The notes below the pieces were generated by a model. It worked only from the letters and a program-made list of their open reading frames with translations. It ran no database searches and was not told the DNA's origin. Both the position numbers and the translations under genes were made by a program. DNA of 64,000 nt from Variovorax sp. dw_308 (GTDB taxonomy: Bacteria; Pseudomonadota; Gammaproteobacteria; Burkholderiales; Burkholderiaceae_C), in the NCBI RefSeq assembly GCF_019207085.1, contig NZ_JAATOM010000027.1, positions 17,129-81,128 on the forward strand, given 5' to 3'. Below are positions 53,741 through 61,770 of this stretch, one piece after another; the first letter of the stretch is position 1, and every line of letters begins with the position of its first letter.

Positions 53741-55519
53741 ATGTACCAATACACAGATTTCGACCGCCAGTTCGTGCAGCAGCGCGCGGCGCAGTTCCGC
53801 GACCAGCTCGAACGCTGGCAAGCCGGCAAGCTGCATGAAGACGAGTTCCGTCCACTCCGCCTGCAGAACGGCTGGTACGTGCAGCGCTATGCGCCCATGC
53901 TGCGCGTGGCCGTTCCCTACGGCGAGCTCTCCAGCAAGCAACTGCGCGTACTCGCGACGATCGCTCGCGAATACGACGAGCCCGAGGCCGAGGTCTACAA
54001 GAACGCCCTCAAGACCCAGGGCAAGCTCGGCACCACCAAACTGCCGACGCACTACGCGCACTTCTCGACGCGCCAGAACGTCCAGTACAACTGGATCCCA
54101 CTGAGCAAATCGGCCGACGTGATGGACCTGCTCGCCTCGGTCAACATGCACGGCATCCAGACCAGCGGCAACTGCATCCGCAACATCACCAGCGACGAGC
54201 GCGCCGGCATCGCCATCGACGAGGAGGCCGATCCGCGCCCCTTCGCCGAAATCATGCGCCAGTGGAGCACGCTGCACCCCGAGTTCGCCTTCCTGCCGCG
54301 CAAGTTCAAGATCGCCATCACCGGCGCCGCCGAAGACCGCGCCGCCACCGGCTGGCACGACGTGGGCCTGAACCTGCGCAAGAACGCGGACGGCGAGCTT
54401 GGCTTCCGTGTGCAGGTCGGCGGCGGGATGGGGCGCACGCCGGTCATCGGCACCGTGCTGCGCGAGTTTCTGCCGTGGAACCAGATCATGAATTACCTCG
54501 AAGCGGTGATTCGCGTCTACAACCGCTACGGTCGCCGCGACAACATCTACAAGGCCCGCATCAAGATCCTGGTGAAGGCCGAAGGCCAGCGCTACATCGA
54601 CGACGTCGAGGCCGAGTACAAGCAGATCCTCGAGCACGACGGCGCACCCCACACCATCACGCAGGCCGAATACGACCGCGTGTCCGCCTGCTTCGTGCCG
54701 CCGACGCTCGCCACCCGCGTGCTGCAGAGCGCCGAGCAGACCGATGCCGAACTGCGCGCCCAAGCCGCCGACGACGTGCAGTTCGCGCGCTGGCTGGCCC
54801 GCAACGTCGCGCCACACAAGAACCCCGCGCTGCGCGCCGTCACGCTGTCGTTCAAGCGCCTGCGCCAGGCCCCCGGCGACGCCGACGCCGACCAGCTCGA
54901 CACCATCGCCACGCTGGCCGACCGCTTCTCCGCCGGCGAGGCCCGGGTCACGCACGACCAGAACGTCGTGTTGCCCTGGGTTCATGCCGAAGACCTGCAT
55001 GCGCTGTGGCTCAACGCCCGCGAAGCCGGCTTCGCCAGCGCCAACGTGCACCTGCTGACCGACATGATCGCCTGCCCCGGCGGCGACTTCTGCGCGCTGG
55101 CCAACGCCCGCTCGATCCCGATCGCCGAAGCCATCACCGAGCGCTACCAGGACCTCGACGAGCTCGACGACCTCGGCGAGATCGACCTGCACATCAGCGG
55201 CTGCATCAACTCATGCGGCCACCACCACAGCGGCCACATCGGCATCCTCGGCGTCGACAAGGACGGCAAGGAGTGGTACCAGGTCACGCTCGGCGGTTCC
55301 GACGGTTCCGCGCTCAGCGGCGCGGCGCAAGCCGGCAAGGTCGTGGGCCCCTCGTTCTCCGCGGCCGAAGTGCCGGACGTGATCGAAGCCGTGCTCGGCA
55401 CCTACCGGGACACGCGCAATGCCGGGGAGACCTTCATCGACACCCTGCGCCGCGTGGGTATCGACCCGTTCAAGGCTTCCGCCAACGGTGCGCGCTTCAA
55501 GGCGGAGGTGGCAGCATGA
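53741..55519 (+). CDS. cysI: Sulfite reductase hemoprotein (NirA/CysI family)
   Basis: The 592-residue protein is an assimilatory sulfite/nitrite reductase large subunit. The siroheme-4Fe4S cysteines are visible in ACPGGDFC and GCINSCGHHH, and the RxNxQ-type region is THYAHFSTRQNVQYNW. It reduces sulfite to sulfide with six electrons, probably from a ferredoxin or separate flavoprotein. ATG at 53741 (MYQYTDF) is chosen over an upstream TTG. It overlaps the DUF934 gene by ATGA. Sulfite would come from CysH and SsuD. Confidence 0.94.
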   Translation: MYQYTDFDRQFVQQRAAQFRDQLERWQAGKLHEDEFRPLRLQNGWYVQRYAPMLRVAVPYGELSSKQLRVLATIAREYDEPEAEVYKNALKTQGKLGTTKLPTHYAHFSTRQNVQYNWIPLSKSADVMDLLASVNMHGIQTSGNCIRNITSDERAGIAIDEEADPRPFAEIMRQWSTLHPEFAFLPRKFKIAITGAAEDRAATGWHDVGLNLRKNADGELGFRVQVGGGMGRTPVIGTVLREFLPWNQIMNYLEAVIRVYNRYGRRDNIYKARIKILVKAEGQRYIDDVEAEYKQILEHDGAPHTITQAEYDRVSACFVPPTLATRVLQSAEQTDAELRAQAADDVQFARWLARNVAPHKNPALRAVTLSFKRLRQAPGDADADQLDTIATLADRFSAGEARVTHDQNVVLPWVHAEDLHALWLNAREAGFASANVHLLTDMIACPGGDFCALANARSIPIAEAITERYQDLDELDDLGEIDLHISGCINSCGHHHSGHIGILGVDKDGKEWYQVTLGGSDGSALSGAAQAGKVVGPSFSAAEVPDVIEAVLGTYRDTRNAGETFIDTLRRVGIDPFKASANGARFKAEVAA

Positions 55520-55911
55520 ACCGCGAGTTGCAGATCCTTGCCGCGGAAGACCATGTCGACGATGGCGACCCGAAGGTGCTCCAGCTTGCCAACGACGCCG
55601 ATCCGCAAGCCATCGAGGTCTGCCTGGCGGACATCGAGCGCATCGACCTGGTGTTCCCCAAGTTCACCGATGGCCGCGCCTACAGCCAGGCCTTCCTGCT
55701 GCGCCGCCGTCTCGGCTTCAAGGGCGATATACGCGCCACCGGCGATGTGCTGATCGACCAACTGGTGCAGATGCAGCGCACGGGCTTCTCCAGCGCCGTG
55801 CTGAAGGAAGGCGTCGACGTCTCCGATGCGCAACGCCAGTTCGACCGCTTCGCCGCCTTCTACCAGGGCGACGCGGTGGAGACAGCGCCACACTTCGCGG
55901 CCACGGCCTGA
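55516..55911 (+). CDS. DUF934 domain protein, cysI partner
   Basis: The 131-residue protein belongs to DUF934, almost always found right after this type of cysI (ATGA overlap, 55516-55519). Conserved parts are IDLVFPKFTDGRAYSQAFLLRRRLGF and GDVLIDQLVQMQRTGF. It is thought to act in sulfite reduction, possibly in electron transfer or assembly; the mechanism is not established. Confidence 0.92.
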   Translation: MNRELQILAAEDHVDDGDPKVLQLANDADPQAIEVCLADIERIDLVFPKFTDGRAYSQAFLLRRRLGFKGDIRATGDVLIDQLVQMQRTGFSSAVLKEGVDVSDAQRQFDRFAAFYQGDAVETAPHFAATA

Positions 55912-55924
55912 TACCGCCTTGCAT

Positions 55925-55946
55925 TCCAACGCATCGCTGCGTTGGA
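55925..55946. terminator. Hairpin downstream of cysI-DUF934
   Basis: TCCAACGCA-TCGC-TGCGTTGGA is a perfect 9-bp stem with a 4-base loop, 13 bp after the stop. No U-run follows, so termination may be weak or Rho-dependent. Confidence 0.5.
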
Positions 55947-55987
55947 GAGTCTTGCCCTGCGATGAGCGCTCGTCTGGAGGGCGGTTG

Positions 55988-56302
55988 CTAGGCTCGCGCC
56001 TGTGCCTTCTCCTGAAGCGCCTGCGTCACCTCCAGTTGCGTCTCCTGCGCGAACTTGTCCGCCAGCGCCAGCAGGGCGCGCGCACTGATCGGACCGCCGA
56101 AGACGTGACGCGTGTAGTGCCAGTTGTTGAGCACGATCTCCAGGAAGGTGCCCTCCTCGACCGACACCACATGCACAAAACCGTAGCGCGTGCGAATGGC
56201 GCCCAACAAAGCCTGGGAGTCGGTCGAATCCTCCAGCGGATGCAGCCCCCATGACACAGGCTTGGTCACGGCCTGGCGCGAAGTGCTTGATTCGAAGTTC
56301 AT
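55988..56302 (-). CDS. Hypothetical protein, 104 residues
   Basis: ATG at 56302 is preceded by a very good GGAGGA, and codon use looks like that of a real gene. The protein has SQALLGAIRTRYGFVHVV, EEGTFLEIVLNNWHYTRHVFG and an Ala/Gln-rich helical tail. No signal peptide or membrane helix. I do not recognise a family. It sits alone between the two cys operons on the opposite strand. Confidence 0.65.
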   Translation of the reverse strand: MNFESSTSRQAVTKPVSWGLHPLEDSTDSQALLGAIRTRYGFVHVVSVEEGTFLEIVLNNWHYTRHVFGGPISARALLALADKFAQETQLEVTQALQEKAQARA

Positions 56303-56646
56303 CGGTCCTCCGGTGTACATGGCCGACACCTCGCATTAGGCATCGGATGCCTTTTCTCGATAGCGCATCGTGGCGGGCGATCCGATGCGACCACCCTCCG
56401 GGCGCCTGCGGATGGCGCCAACCACAAGGCCGGAATCCTTACCCCGGCATCCGGCACGGCTCCGCATCATGAATGATCAATGGCCGTGCATTTTGCAAAA
56501 TTGAAACCAAAAGCATTACCCATCAACTTCTGTTGCGAAGTGCCGCCCTTGACATGTCGCAGGTCACCGCCAGAAGCGCCATACGTGGCTCTTATCCGGA
56601 AAAGTGCCCTTGTCGCCTCGCAACCCGCATGAACACTGGTGCATTT
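56303..56646. other. Intergenic region upstream of the cysH element
   Basis: I find no supported gene here. It contains a 12-bp palindrome ATTTTGCAAAAT (56490-56501) of unknown meaning, and short open frames without ribosome sites. The cysH regulatory element begins right after it. Confidence 0.4.
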
Positions 56647-56694
56647 GCTTATCCGCATAAAGCGCGAACAAAAAGATAGTTTGCTTTCATAAGC
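56647..56694 (+). promoter_or_regulatory. 48-bp cys element upstream of cysH
   Basis: It is the same element as at 53630-53677, differing at only 5 of 48 positions, with GCTTAT/ATAAGC ends and the central TAGTTTGCTT kept. It ends 76 bp before the chosen cysH start. Shared presence before cysI and cysHDN argues for one regulator (CysB-like) controlling both. Confidence 0.75.
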
Positions 56695-56770
56695 ACCTTG
56701 CCTACAGTTCGATCCCGACCGAGCCAGCGCTGCCATGCACGGCGCGCCGGTCCTTGATCCCTCGATGCCC

Positions 56771-57586
56771 ATGAACGCCATTTCCCTCTACGCCAAGCCT
56801 TCTGCCGACTTCGACGCCAAGGTCGCCGAAAGCGTCGCGCTGCTGCAGCGCGCCGCCCGCGACTACGCGCCCATCACCCAGGCCTCTAGCCTGGGCGCCG
56901 AGGACATGGTGGTCACCGACCTGCTGCAGCGCCATCACGTGCAGTCGTCCATCTTCGTGCTCGAAACAGGCAAGCTGCACGCCGAGACGCTGGCGCTGAT
57001 CGAACGGCTCGAAGCGCACTACGCCCGCGACGTCGAGCGCTACCACCCCGACCCCGCTGCCGCGGCCGCCTTCGTCGCCGAGAACGGCGAAGAGGCGATG
57101 TACCGCAGCCTCGGCCTGCGCAAGAGCTGCTGCGACATCCGCAAGATGGAGCCGCTGGAGCGCGCCCTGACGGGCAAGCGCGCCTGGATCACCGGCCTGC
57201 GCCGCGAACAGTCGGGTGCGCGTTCGGAAGTCGAGTTCATCGAGCATTCGCAGGTCACCGACAAGAACGGTGTCGAAAGCACCCGTAGCAAGGTCAACCC
57301 GCTTGCCCGCTGGACTTGGGGCGACGTGTGGCACTACATCGCCACGAACAAGGTGCCCTACAACCCGCTGCATGACCAGTTCTTCCCCAGCATCGGGTGC
57401 GCGCCCTGCACGCGCGCCGTGACGCTGGGCGAGGACTTCCGCTCCGGCCGCTGGTGGTGGGAGCAGGAAAGCGCCAAGGAATGCGGCCTGCACGTCGCCG
57501 CCGACGGCACGCACGAGGCCGAGGAGCCCGCCGCGTTCGAACCGCTGTCAGCCGTGTCGGTCATCCCGATCCGAGCAATTGAATGA
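56771..57586 (+). CDS. cysH: Assimilatory adenylyl-sulfate (APS) reductase
   Basis: The 271-residue protein reduces APS to sulfite. It has the four 4Fe-4S cysteines that mark APS rather than PAPS reductases: C120-C121 (KSCCDIRK) and C210/C213 (GCAPC). The catalytic Cys is C238 in KECGLH, and SSLGAEDMVV is the PP-loop region. In-frame ATGs at 56735 and 56765 are possible starts; 56771 fits the family and promoter distance. It is followed by an inverted-repeat element and then cysD. Confidence 0.93.
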   Translation: MNAISLYAKPSADFDAKVAESVALLQRAARDYAPITQASSLGAEDMVVTDLLQRHHVQSSIFVLETGKLHAETLALIERLEAHYARDVERYHPDPAAAAAFVAENGEEAMYRSLGLRKSCCDIRKMEPLERALTGKRAWITGLRREQSGARSEVEFIEHSQVTDKNGVESTRSKVNPLARWTWGDVWHYIATNKVPYNPLHDQFFPSIGCAPCTRAVTLGEDFRSGRWWWEQESAKECGLHVAADGTHEAEEPAAFEPLSAVSVIPIRAIE

Positions 57587-57593
57587 ATACCGG

Positions 57594-57723
57594 ATACGGA
57601 CAGCCGAACGCAGAACGAAGACAAACACGCAAAGGTCGCAAAAAGAAATGACTCAATTTTTTGGTTTTCCCTTCCGCGACCTCTGCGAAACCTTTGCGAC
57701 TTCTGCGTTCGGCTGCCCGAATT
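57594..57723. repeat. Intergenic inverted-repeat element, copy 2
   Basis: The terminal arms carry CAGCCGAACGCAGAA on the left and its complement TTCTGCGTTCGGCTG on the right. Inside them, GCAAAGGTCGCAAAAAG faces CTTTGCGAC, with a T-rich centre. It fills the gap between cysH and cysD and ends 9 bp before the cysD ATG. Related to copies at 32111 and 60407. Confidence 0.75.
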
Positions 57724-57732
57724 AAAGACCCC

Positions 57733-58686
57733 ATGAACGCCCGTACCGATACCGAACTGCTGCTGCCCTCGATGCACTCCCCTGCGCGCCTGTCCAACAC
57801 GCACCTCGACGCGCTCGAGGAAGAAACCATCTTCATCCTGCGCGAAGTCGCTGCCGCCTTCGAACGGCCGACGCTGCTGTTCTCAGGCGGCAAGGACTCG
57901 CTGGTGCTGCTGAAGTGCGCCGAGAAGGCCTTCGGCGCCGGACGCATTCCCTACCCGCTGCTGATGATCGACACCGGCCACAACTTCCCCGAAGTGACCG
58001 ACTACCGCGACCAGCGCGCCAAGGAACTGGGCGCCGAACTGATCGTGCGCAGCGTCGAGGATTCGATGGCACGCGGCACCGTGCGCCTGGCGCACCCTGG
58101 CGAGTCACGCAATGCGCACCAGTCGGTGACGTTGCTCGAGGCGATCGAGGAATTCCGTTTCGACGCCCTCATCGGCGGCGCCCGTCGCGACGAGGAAAAG
58201 GCGCGCGCGAAGGAGCGCATCTTTTCGCATCGCGACTCCTTCGGCCAATGGCAGCCAAAGGACCAGCGCCCCGAACTCTGGACGTTGTTCAACACGCGCC
58301 TTGCTCCGGGCGAACACTTCCGCGTGTTCCCGATCTCGAACTGGACCGAACTCGACGTCTGGCAATACATCGAGCGCGAACATGTCGGCCTGCCGTCGAT
58401 CTACTACACGCACAAGCGCGAGGTGGTCGAGCGCCGCGGCCTGCTGGTACCGGTGACCGGCCTCACGCCAGCGCGCGACGGCGAAACCATTCAAGTGCGC
58501 GACGTGCGTTTCCGCACCGTCGGCGACATCACCACCACCTGCCCGGTCGAAAGCCTGGCCTCCGATGCCGGCGACGTGGTGATCGAGACGCTGAGCGTGG
58601 ATGTCAGCGAACGCGGCGCGACGCGCATGGACGACATGACCTCCGAGGCTTCGATGGAGAAGCGCAAGAAAGACGGATATTTCTGA
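57733..58686 (+). CDS. cysD: Sulfate adenylyltransferase subunit 2
   Basis: The 317-residue protein has the N-type ATP pyrophosphatase loop SGGKDS (51-56) and RSVEDSMARGTVRL, RRDEEKARAKERI and the C-terminal GDITTTCPVES. It adenylates sulfate to APS together with the CysN GTPase. ATG at 57733 is chosen because upstream codons belong to the repeat element. The cysN start lies 1 bp after its stop. Confidence 0.95.
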   Translation: MNARTDTELLLPSMHSPARLSNTHLDALEEETIFILREVAAAFERPTLLFSGGKDSLVLLKCAEKAFGAGRIPYPLLMIDTGHNFPEVTDYRDQRAKELGAELIVRSVEDSMARGTVRLAHPGESRNAHQSVTLLEAIEEFRFDALIGGARRDEEKARAKERIFSHRDSFGQWQPKDQRPELWTLFNTRLAPGEHFRVFPISNWTELDVWQYIEREHVGLPSIYYTHKREVVERRGLLVPVTGLTPARDGETIQVRDVRFRTVGDITTTCPVESLASDAGDVVIETLSVDVSERGATRMDDMTSEASMEKRKKDGYF

Positions 58687-58687
58687 G

Positions 58688-60028
58688 ATGACTACGAATG
58701 TTTTGAATGTCCCGGCCGAAGTGCATGGTCACGGCGACACCGGCACCGCCCTGCGCTTCATCACCTGCGGCAGCGTCGACGACGGCAAGAGCACGCTCAT
58801 CGGCCGCCTGCTGGTCGACAGCAAGACCGTCCTGCAGGACCAGCTTGCCGGCGTGCAGCGCGGCGGCGAAACCGACCTGGCCCTGCTCACCGACGGCCTC
58901 TCCGCAGAACGCGAGCAAGGCATCACCATCGACGTCGCCTACCGCTACTTCTCGACCGCCAAGCGCAAGTTCATCATCGGCGACGCGCCGGGCCATGAGC
59001 AGTACACGCGCAACATGGTCACCGCCGCCTCGGCCGCGGACGCCGCCGTGGTGCTGGTTGATGCCACCAAGTTGCCGTGGGCCGGCGAAGTGCCCGACGG
59101 CGAGATCGTCGTGCAGGACCTCCTGCCGCAAACCCGCCGCCACACCCTGCTGTGCAACCTGTTGCGCGTGCAGTCCATCGTGTTCGCCGTCAACAAGCTC
59201 GATGCGATGGACGATGCCGAAGTCGCCTTCGAGCGCATCTCGACCGCGCTCAACGCCTTCGCCGAAGCGGCCAATGTGCAGGTCGCAGCCATCGTGCCGA
59301 TCTCCGCGCTCAAGGGCTGGAACGTGGCCTCGCGCCATGCGGACTGGTGCAACTACGAAGGCCCGAGCCTGCTCGAATTGCTCGAACAACTGCCGGTGAC
59401 CGAGAAGGACGAGGCGGTGCCTTTCGCCTTCCCGGTGCAATGGGTCGAGAAGTTCTCCTCGTCTGCCGACACCTCGCAAGGGCGCCGCGTCTTCTGGGGC
59501 CGCGTCGCCAGCGGACATGTCGAGCCGGGGCAGCGCGTGACGGTCCTGCCGAGCAAGCAGACCGCCACCGTCGCGCAAGTGCTCAACCACGTGCGCCAGC
59601 CGCACGCTGTGCATGCGGGCCACAGCGCCGGCATCGTGTTGGACCGGGAGCTCGACGTTTCACGCGGCGACTGGCTGCTGGAGCCCGAGGCCTTCGAGCC
59701 GGTGCGCGAGATCACCGCGACCATCGCATGGCTCGACGACGAGCCGCTGGTGGCGGGCCGCGTGTACTGGGCGCTGCAGGGTCATCGCTGGGTCAAGGCC
59801 AAGGTTGCGCGCATCATCGACCGCGTGAACATCACGACACTTGGCTCCGAGCCCGCCACGCAACTGGAAGCCAATTCGATCGGTGACGTGGTGCTGTCAC
59901 TGCAGCAGCCGCTGGCCGTCCTGCCCTTCGCGAAATCGCGCGCACTCGGCTCGCTGGTGCTGGTCGACACCGCGACCCATAAGACTTCCGCGGCCGTGCT
60001 CGTGCAGCCTTCTGTCACAAACAACTAA
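58688..60028 (+). CDS. cysN: Sulfate adenylyltransferase subunit 1 (GTPase)
   Basis: The 446-residue EF-Tu-like GTPase has P-loop GSVDDGKST (28-36), EREQGITIDVAYRYF, GDAPGHEQY and NKLDAMDD. It drives APS formation by CysD. The length covers only the GTPase and beta-barrel domains; there is no fused CysC kinase domain, consistent with separate cysC genes at 38.8 and 40.4 kb. Confidence 0.95.
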   Translation: MTTNVLNVPAEVHGHGDTGTALRFITCGSVDDGKSTLIGRLLVDSKTVLQDQLAGVQRGGETDLALLTDGLSAEREQGITIDVAYRYFSTAKRKFIIGDAPGHEQYTRNMVTAASAADAAVVLVDATKLPWAGEVPDGEIVVQDLLPQTRRHTLLCNLLRVQSIVFAVNKLDAMDDAEVAFERISTALNAFAEAANVQVAAIVPISALKGWNVASRHADWCNYEGPSLLELLEQLPVTEKDEAVPFAFPVQWVEKFSSSADTSQGRRVFWGRVASGHVEPGQRVTVLPSKQTATVAQVLNHVRQPHAVHAGHSAGIVLDRELDVSRGDWLLEPEAFEPVREITATIAWLDDEPLVAGRVYWALQGHRWVKAKVARIIDRVNITTLGSEPATQLEANSIGDVVLSLQQPLAVLPFAKSRALGSLVLVDTATHKTSAAVLVQPSVTNN

Positions 60029-60068
60029 AATCGCGGGTTTCCCCGATCACCAGCTTCAGCAAAAGAAC

Positions 60069-60398
60069 ATGACCCACGTCGTCTCCGAATCCTGCATCCG
60101 TTGCAAATACACCGACTGTGTGGACGTGTGCCCCGTGGACTGCTTCCGCGAAGGCCCCAACATGCTGGTGATCGACCCCGACGAATGCATCGACTGCGCC
60201 GTCTGCATTCCGGAGTGCCCCGTCAACGCGATCTACGCCGAGGAAGACCTCCCCGCGAACCAGATCGCCTTCATCAAGCTCAACGCCGAACTCTCGCTGG
60301 CCGACGGCTGGAAGAGCATCACCAAGCGCAAGCCCGCGCTGCCCGATGCCGAGGAGTGGAAGGACGTGACGAACAAGGTGGGCGAGCTCGTTCGCTGA
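60069..60398 (+). CDS. fdxA: 7Fe ferredoxin FdxA
   Basis: The 109-residue protein binds one 3Fe-4S and one 4Fe-4S cluster through cysteines at 9, 17, 21, 40, 43, 46 and 50 (SCIRCKYTDCVDVCP, ECIDCAVCIPECP). Its C-terminal extension is typical. It carries electrons in the cytosol, plausibly to CysI. It is 40 bp after cysN, and a ferredoxin-NADP reductase gene follows the next repeat element. Confidence 0.95.
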   Translation: MTHVVSESCIRCKYTDCVDVCPVDCFREGPNMLVIDPDECIDCAVCIPECPVNAIYAEEDLPANQIAFIKLNAELSLADGWKSITKRKPALPDAEEWKDVTNKVGELVR

Positions 60399-60406
60399 GG
60401 CCGTCG

Positions 60407-60537
60407 AATACGGACAGCCGAACGCAGAAGTCGCAAAGGTTTCGCAGAAGTCGCAAAAAATTCAGAAGAGAATTCTTGATGTCTTCTTTTGCGACCTTTG
60501 CGATCCTTTGCGACTTCTGCGTTCGGTAGTCCGTATT
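60407..60537. repeat. Intergenic inverted-repeat element, copy 3
   Basis: This is the clearest copy: about 32-bp terminal inverted repeats starting ATACGGAC and reading CCGAACGCAGAAGTCGCAAAGG match at about 30 of 32 positions. An inner AGAATTCT-containing centre forms the loop region. It lies between fdxA and the ferredoxin reductase gene, ending 7 bp before the next ATG. Architecture is that of a small MITE-like or hairpin element without a coding capacity. Confidence 0.8.
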
Positions 60538-60544
60538 TCTCTTG

Positions 60545-61558
60545 ATGCACGCCCCCATTGAAACCGACGCGCTGATCATCGGCGCGGGCCCGGTCGGGCT
60601 GTTCCAGGCGTTCCAGCTCGGGCTGCTCGAAATCTCCTGCCACATCATCGACGCGCTGCCCCGTGCGGGCGGCCAATGCGTCGAGCTGTACGGCGACAAG
60701 CCCATCTACGACATTCCCGGCACACCGCGCACCACCGGGCGCGGGCTGGTCGATTCGCTGCTCGAACAGATCGCGCCGTTCAAGCCGACGTTCCACTACG
60801 GCGAGCAGGTCGCGACGCTGGAGCGCCAACCGGATGGCCGCCTGCTGCTGGGCACTTCGGCTGGCACGTCATTCCTGGCCAGGACAGTCTTCATCGCGGC
60901 AGGCGTAGGTGCCTTCGTGCCGCGCCGCATGACCGTCGAAGGTATCTCGCGCTTCGAGGGCACCAGGCTTTTCTACCACCCCGACGCGCTCGAACGCTTC
61001 GCCGGCCAGGACGTCGTCGTGCACGGTGGCGACGATGCCGCGCTCGAAACCGCACTGGCGCTCGCCGGCCAGGCGAACGAGGTCACGCTGCTGTTCCGCC
61101 GCGACGCCTTCAATGCCGAAGACTCCCTGGTGGCGCGGTTCCGCGAGGCCGTGTCGGCAGGCGCGGTGAAGCTCCTTATCGGCCAGCCAACCGGATTCGA
61201 CGGCGCACGGGTGCAGCTTGCGACGCCCGACGCGCAGACCGTCGATCTCCCCATCGACGCCTTGATCGCCTGCCTGGGCATCTCCCCCCGCCTCGGCCCC
61301 ATCGCCGATTGGGGCCTCGCGCTGGAACGCAAACAGGTCCCCGTCGACACCGAGCGCTTCGAGACCCGCGAGCGCGGCGTGTTCGCCGTCGGGGACGTCA
61401 ACACCTATCCCGGCAAGAAGAAGCTCATCGTCTGCGGCTTCCACGAGGCCACGCTCGCCGCCTGGGCCGCCACGGCCGTCGTGTTCCCGGGCAAGTCGAT
61501 CCCGCTCCAATACACCACGACCAGCACGCGGTTGCACACGCTGCTCGGCGTCGGCTGA
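60545..61558 (+). CDS. Ferredoxin-NADP+ reductase, thioredoxin-reductase-like
   Basis: The 337-residue FAD protein has GAGPVGLFQAFQLG (FAD), GGQCVELYGDKPIYDIPG, the NADPH loop VVVHGGDDAALETALALA and C-terminal GVFAVGDVNTYPGKKKLIVCGFHEA. It lacks the redox CxxC of thioredoxin reductase, which marks the TrxR-like ferredoxin/flavodoxin-NADP reductases. Its position after fdxA suggests it reduces FdxA, possibly for sulfite reduction. Confidence 0.9.
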   Translation: MHAPIETDALIIGAGPVGLFQAFQLGLLEISCHIIDALPRAGGQCVELYGDKPIYDIPGTPRTTGRGLVDSLLEQIAPFKPTFHYGEQVATLERQPDGRLLLGTSAGTSFLARTVFIAAGVGAFVPRRMTVEGISRFEGTRLFYHPDALERFAGQDVVVHGGDDAALETALALAGQANEVTLLFRRDAFNAEDSLVARFREAVSAGAVKLLIGQPTGFDGARVQLATPDAQTVDLPIDALIACLGISPRLGPIADWGLALERKQVPVDTERFETRERGVFAVGDVNTYPGKKKLIVCGFHEATLAAWAATAVVFPGKSIPLQYTTTSTRLHTLLGVG

Positions 61559-61597
61559 AATACTACAATCCGACGAGTTGCGCACATCGCTGCGCAG

Positions 61598-61688
61598 CCA
61601 CGCTAGGGGTGCCGGCCGTTTCACCAGACGGTTGGCTGAGAGAGTCCCTTTGAACCTGATTGAGGTAATCCTCGCGCAGGGAAGCTGG
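61598..61688 (+). ncRNA. TPP riboswitch (THI element)
   Basis: The segment has the conserved TPP-aptamer parts in order: AGGGGTGCC, CTGAGAGAGTCCCTTTGAACC, TGATTGAGGTAATCCTCGC, and GCAGGGAAGCTGG. It precedes cytX by 82 bases and should turn expression down when thiamine pyrophosphate is plentiful. A TACAAT -10-like box lies at 61564-61569. Confidence 0.95.
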
Positions 61689-61770
61689 TCCGGCGGCCTC
61701 CACGTTGTCTCGCGTGCACCCATGGCCATCGAACCGCAACCTGCCAATCACTTTGCAATGGAGCAAATGG

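Noticed and set aside
56473..56679. 68-codon plus-strand open frame before cysH
   Set aside because: It has no ribosome site, runs through the conserved cys regulatory element, and shows no protein-like composition.
58688..60028. Possibility that cysN is a CysN-CysC fusion
   Set aside because: The protein ends after the GTPase and barrel domains at 446 residues; no kinase motif is present.
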